This document shows positions 4,940 through 7,019 of a stretch of DNA of 7,019 nucleotides, one piece after another. The DNA lies in assembly GCA_052387335.1 (NCBI GenBank), contig JBQTJH010000122.1, positions 1 to 7,019 on the forward strand. Reading direction: 5' to 3'. Made by a program: the position numbers and the translations under genes. This stretch comes from Panacagrimonas sp052387335 (GTDB taxonomy: Bacteria > Pseudomonadota > Gammaproteobacteria > Nevskiales > Nevskiaceae). Numbering within the stretch: position 1 is the first letter of the stretch; each line of letters starts with the position of its first letter. Below the pieces are notes generated by a model, which saw only the letters and a program-made list of their open reading frames with translations, made no database searches and was not told the origin of the DNA.

Positions 4940-5494
4940 ATGCAGTGCCCTTTCTGCAACGCTGCCGACACGCGGGTGATCGATTCGCGTCTGGCCGAGG
5001 AAGGGAGCCAGGTGCGCCGTCGTCGCGAGTGCGCGGAGTGCAAGGGCCGGTTCACTACCTTTGAGCGCGCGGCCCTGGCGATGCCCAACATCATCAAGCG
5101 CGGCGGAGGGCCTGAGCCATTCGACGAGGACAAGCTGCGACGCGGCATGTCGCATGCGTTGTTCAAGCGGCCGGTATCACCCGACGCGCTCGATCACGCC
5201 GTCGAAAGCGTCATGCGCAAGCTGCGCCAGAGCGGTGAACGCGAGGTGCCCTCGCGCCAGCTCGGCGAGTGGGTGATGGAAGAGCTGCGCGATTTGGATC
5301 ACGTCGCCTACGTGCGCTTCGCTTCGATCTACCGCAGTTTTGAAGATGTGAACGCCTTCCGCGACGAGATCGAGCGCCTGCAGCGTCTGCCCACGGCGGA
5401 ACAGCGCAAGAGCCAGTTGCAATTGATCGATCCCGGCCGTGATGCGGCGGTCGAGCCGCCGGACCCGGGCCGCAAGCCGCGGCCGCGCGGATGA
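4940..5494 (+). CDS. nrdR: Transcriptional repressor NrdR
   Basis: NrdR is a nucleotide-sensing repressor that binds NrdR boxes upstream of ribonucleotide reductase operons when dATP/ATP occupy its ATP-cone. An N-terminal zinc ribbon is clear: CPFC (Cys3, Cys6) and CAEC (Cys31, Cys34) around RVIDSR and the basic VRRRREC segment, followed by GRFTTFER. An ATP-cone domain follows at about residues 49-140 (IIKRGGGPEPFDEDKLRRGM through DHVAYVRFASIYRSF). At 184 aa it exceeds the usual 150-170 aa because of a Pro/Arg/Asp-rich tail after about residue 150. The ATG at 4940 gives the canonical MxCPFC start. No NrdR box was recognised in this window. It overlaps ribD by four bases (ATGA), which implies translational coupling, the common nrdR-rib arrangement. 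Confidence 0.97.
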   Translation: MQCPFCNAADTRVIDSRLAEEGSQVRRRRECAECKGRFTTFERAALAMPNIIKRGGGPEPFDEDKLRRGMSHALFKRPVSPDALDHAVESVMRKLRQSGEREVPSRQLGEWVMEELRDLDHVAYVRFASIYRSFEDVNAFRDEIERLQRLPTAEQRKSQLQLIDPGRDAAVEPPDPGRKPRPRG

Positions 5495-6582
5495 TGCGCT
5501 CACCTGCAGACTGGATGGCGCAGGCGCTGAGCCTGGCCGCGCGTGGCCGCTACACCACGTTTCCCAATCCGCGCGTCGGTTGCGTGATCGTGCGGGATGG
5601 CGTGCAGGTCGGGCAGGGCTGGCACGAGCGTGCGGGTGAATCGCACGCCGAGAGCTACGCACTGGGCTTGGCCGGTGAGTTGGCCCGCGGCGCCGATCTG
5701 TACGTCACCCTGGAGCCCTGCTCTCATCACGGCCGCACGCCGCCCTGCGTGGATGCACTGATCGCGGCAGGGGTGGGCAAGGTGTACGTCGCCATGCAGG
5801 ACCCGAATCCGCTGGTGGCGGGCCAGGGCTTGGCGAAGCTGCGCGATGCAGGAATCGCGGTTGAGGTCGGGCTACTCGAAGCCGCAGCGCGCGAACTCAA
5901 TCGTGGATTTGTTTCGCGCATGGAACGCGGCTGCCCGTTTGTGACGCTCAAGCTCGGCGCCAGCCTGGACGGGCGCACGGCGATGGCCAGCGGCGAGTCG
6001 CAATGGATCACCAGCGTCGAGGCGCGCGCCGATGTGCATCGCCTGCGTGCCGAAGCCGGCGCGGTGCTGTGTAGTTCGGCCACGGTGCTGGCAGATGATC
6101 CGGCGCTCACCGTGCGCGATGGCATCCAGGTGGAGCGCCAACCCGATCGCATCGTGCTGGATTCTGCCGGCCGCGTGCCGACCTCGGCGCGCGTGTGGAA
6201 CCAAGACAAAGCCCGACGCTTCTGGCTGTGTTCAGTGAGTGCCAGCATGCCTTCGGCCGACGGTGTGACGCGGGTGGAATGCGTCAGTGAGCTCATGGGC
6301 CGCCTGGCGCTGGGTTCGGTGTTGTCAGAACTGGCGCACGCTCAGGTCAACAGCGTGCTGGTCGAGTGTGGCCCGACGCTGGCCGGCGCCCTGCTTGGCG
6401 GCGGCTGGGTCGATGAGCTGATCGTCTATGTGGCGCCGAGCGTGCTGGGTGATGGTGCGCGCGGCCTTGCGAGTATTCCGGGTCTGGACCGCCTGGCGCA
6501 GCGCGTGGCTCTGAAATTTACCGACGTCCGATCCATCGGAGCGGACCTGAGAATCACCGCAGTCCCGACCAAGGGAGCTTAA
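5491..6582 (+). CDS. ribD: Bifunctional riboflavin biosynthesis deaminase/reductase RibD
   Basis: RibD carries out the second and third steps of the pyrimidine branch of riboflavin synthesis: deamination of the GTP-derived diaminopyrimidine, then NADPH-dependent reduction of the ribose side chain. The N-terminal cytidine-deaminase-like domain (about residues 1-143) has the zinc ligands His52 in HAE (Glu54 catalytic), Cys77 and Cys86 in PCSHHGRTPPC. The C-terminal reductase domain (about 145-360) shows KLGASLDGRTAMASGESQWI, SSATVLADDPALTVR and VECGPTLAGALL. The 363-aa length is typical. ATG 5491 overlaps the nrdR stop as ATGA, with a second ATG directly after at 5494. No Shine-Dalgarno is visible, so initiation probably depends on coupling. 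Riboflavin synthase follows after 8 bp. No FMN riboswitch lies in front of it. Confidence 0.97.
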   Translation: MMRSPADWMAQALSLAARGRYTTFPNPRVGCVIVRDGVQVGQGWHERAGESHAESYALGLAGELARGADLYVTLEPCSHHGRTPPCVDALIAAGVGKVYVAMQDPNPLVAGQGLAKLRDAGIAVEVGLLEAAARELNRGFVSRMERGCPFVTLKLGASLDGRTAMASGESQWITSVEARADVHRLRAEAGAVLCSSATVLADDPALTVRDGIQVERQPDRIVLDSAGRVPTSARVWNQDKARRFWLCSVSASMPSADGVTRVECVSELMGRLALGSVLSELAHAQVNSVLVECGPTLAGALLGGGWVDELIVYVAPSVLGDGARGLASIPGLDRLAQRVALKFTDVRSIGADLRITAVPTKGA

Positions 6583-6590
6583 TCAGCCTC

Positions 6591-7019
6591 ATGTTCACCG
6601 GCATCATTGAATCTGTTGGAAGCATCCGCGTGATCGAAGCGCGTGGCGGTGACGTGCGTATGGGCATCGTCGCTGAGGACGGATACCTGGATCGTGTGGC
6701 ACTCGGTGATAGCGTCGCCGTCAGCGGCATCTGCCTTACGGTGCGCGAGAAATGCCAACAGGGTTTCTATGCCGATTTGTCGCTGGAAACCCTGCACGCC
6801 ACCAGCAGCGGCGCCTGGACTCAGAGCCGCCGCGTCAATCTGGAACTGGCGCTCACGCCGTCCAAGCCTCTGGGCGGTCATCTGGTGTCCGGCCATGTAG
6901 ACGGCGTCGGCCGACTGCTAGACAAGCATGAAGAGGCCAGGTCCTGGCGCCTGCGATTCGCCGCGCCGACGGAACTGGCGAAATACATCGCGCGCAAGGG
7001 CTCCATCACCATCGACGGC
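6591..7019 (+). CDS. ribE: Riboflavin synthase, alpha subunit (5' part, runs off the window)
   Basis: Riboflavin synthase dismutates two 6,7-dimethyl-8-ribityllumazine molecules to riboflavin and a pyrimidine that is recycled. The first 143 codons are present and uninterrupted to the window end. They contain the diagnostic N-terminal MFTGIIESVG, GDSVAVSGICLTV (residues 39-51), DLSLETLHATS and PLGGHLVSGHVDGVG, covering the first lumazine-binding barrel and the start of the second. The full protein is usually about 200-215 aa, so roughly a third is missing. The ATG is 8 bp after the ribD stop; AGGGAG (6572-6577), inside the ribD 3' end, is a rather distant Shine-Dalgarno (13 nt). The gene is named ribE in most species and ribC in E. 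coli. It is co-transcribed with ribD; ribBA and ribH probably lie beyond the window. Confidence 0.95.
   Translation, partial: MFTGIIESVGSIRVIEARGGDVRMGIVAEDGYLDRVALGDSVAVSGICLTVREKCQQGFYADLSLETLHATSSGAWTQSRRVNLELALTPSKPLGGHLVSGHVDGVGRLLDKHEEARSWRLRFAAPTELAKYIARKGSITIDG

Noticed and set aside
6052..6110. Altered nucleotide-binding motif in RibD (SSATVLADDP in place of GxGTVLADDP)
   Set aside because: E. coli RibD, as I remember it, carries the same SSATVLADDP form, so this is normal gammaproteobacterial variation.
5495..6590. FMN riboswitch for the riboflavin genes
   Set aside because: No spacer exists before ribD (it overlaps nrdR), only 8 bp separate ribD from riboflavin synthase, and no RFN-like conserved segments were seen.

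Overview
This is a GC-rich chromosomal housekeeping segment, most likely from a gammaproteobacterium. The gene content and gene neighbourhoods fit the Xanthomonadales/Lysobacterales or a neighbouring lineage. The reasons are the glyA-nrdR-ribD-riboflavin synthase run, the rplY-pth pair, a long (CTC-type) ribosomal protein L25, and a RibD whose reductase-domain motif SSATVLADDP matches the enterobacterial form as I remember it. The genus assignment is inference.

Layout. Positions 1-632 (+) hold an unrecognised small secreted protein, probably starting at GTG 141, with a possible tail of an upstream gene before it. It converges on and overlaps pth (617-1240, -). Upstream of pth lie a strong hairpin with a T-rich 3' side on the minus strand and a 265-bp spacer with two diverged REP-like palindromic elements. 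Next comes rplY (1506-2198, -). A 198-bp divergent intergenic region separates rplY from nadA. It contains an rplY leader with an 8-bp hairpin and three tandem 11-bp repeats. On the plus strand follow nadA (2397-3494, TTG start), a 92-bp spacer made almost entirely of an imperfect inverted repeat, glyA (3587-4867), nrdR (4940-5494), ribD (5491-6582, ATGA overlap with nrdR) and the 5' part of riboflavin synthase (6591 to window end).

How the genes work together. The left, minus-strand pair serves translation: L25 binds 5S rRNA in the large subunit and Pth recycles peptidyl-tRNAs. The plus-strand genes serve cofactor and one-carbon metabolism: NadA makes quinolinate for NAD, GlyA makes glycine and 5,10-methylene-THF, RibD and riboflavin synthase make riboflavin, and NrdR represses ribonucleotide reductase genes in response to nucleotides. 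nrdR, ribD and the synthase gene look like one operon. glyA lies 72 bp upstream and may or may not share its transcript.

I found no phage genes, insertion sequence, CRISPR array, tRNA/rRNA gene or defence system, and no undescribed multi-gene system. The observations worth checking are in the spacers (REP-like elements, the nadA-glyA inverted repeat, the rplY and nrdR leaders, the terminator-like hairpin before pth) and the unrecognised secreted protein at the left edge.
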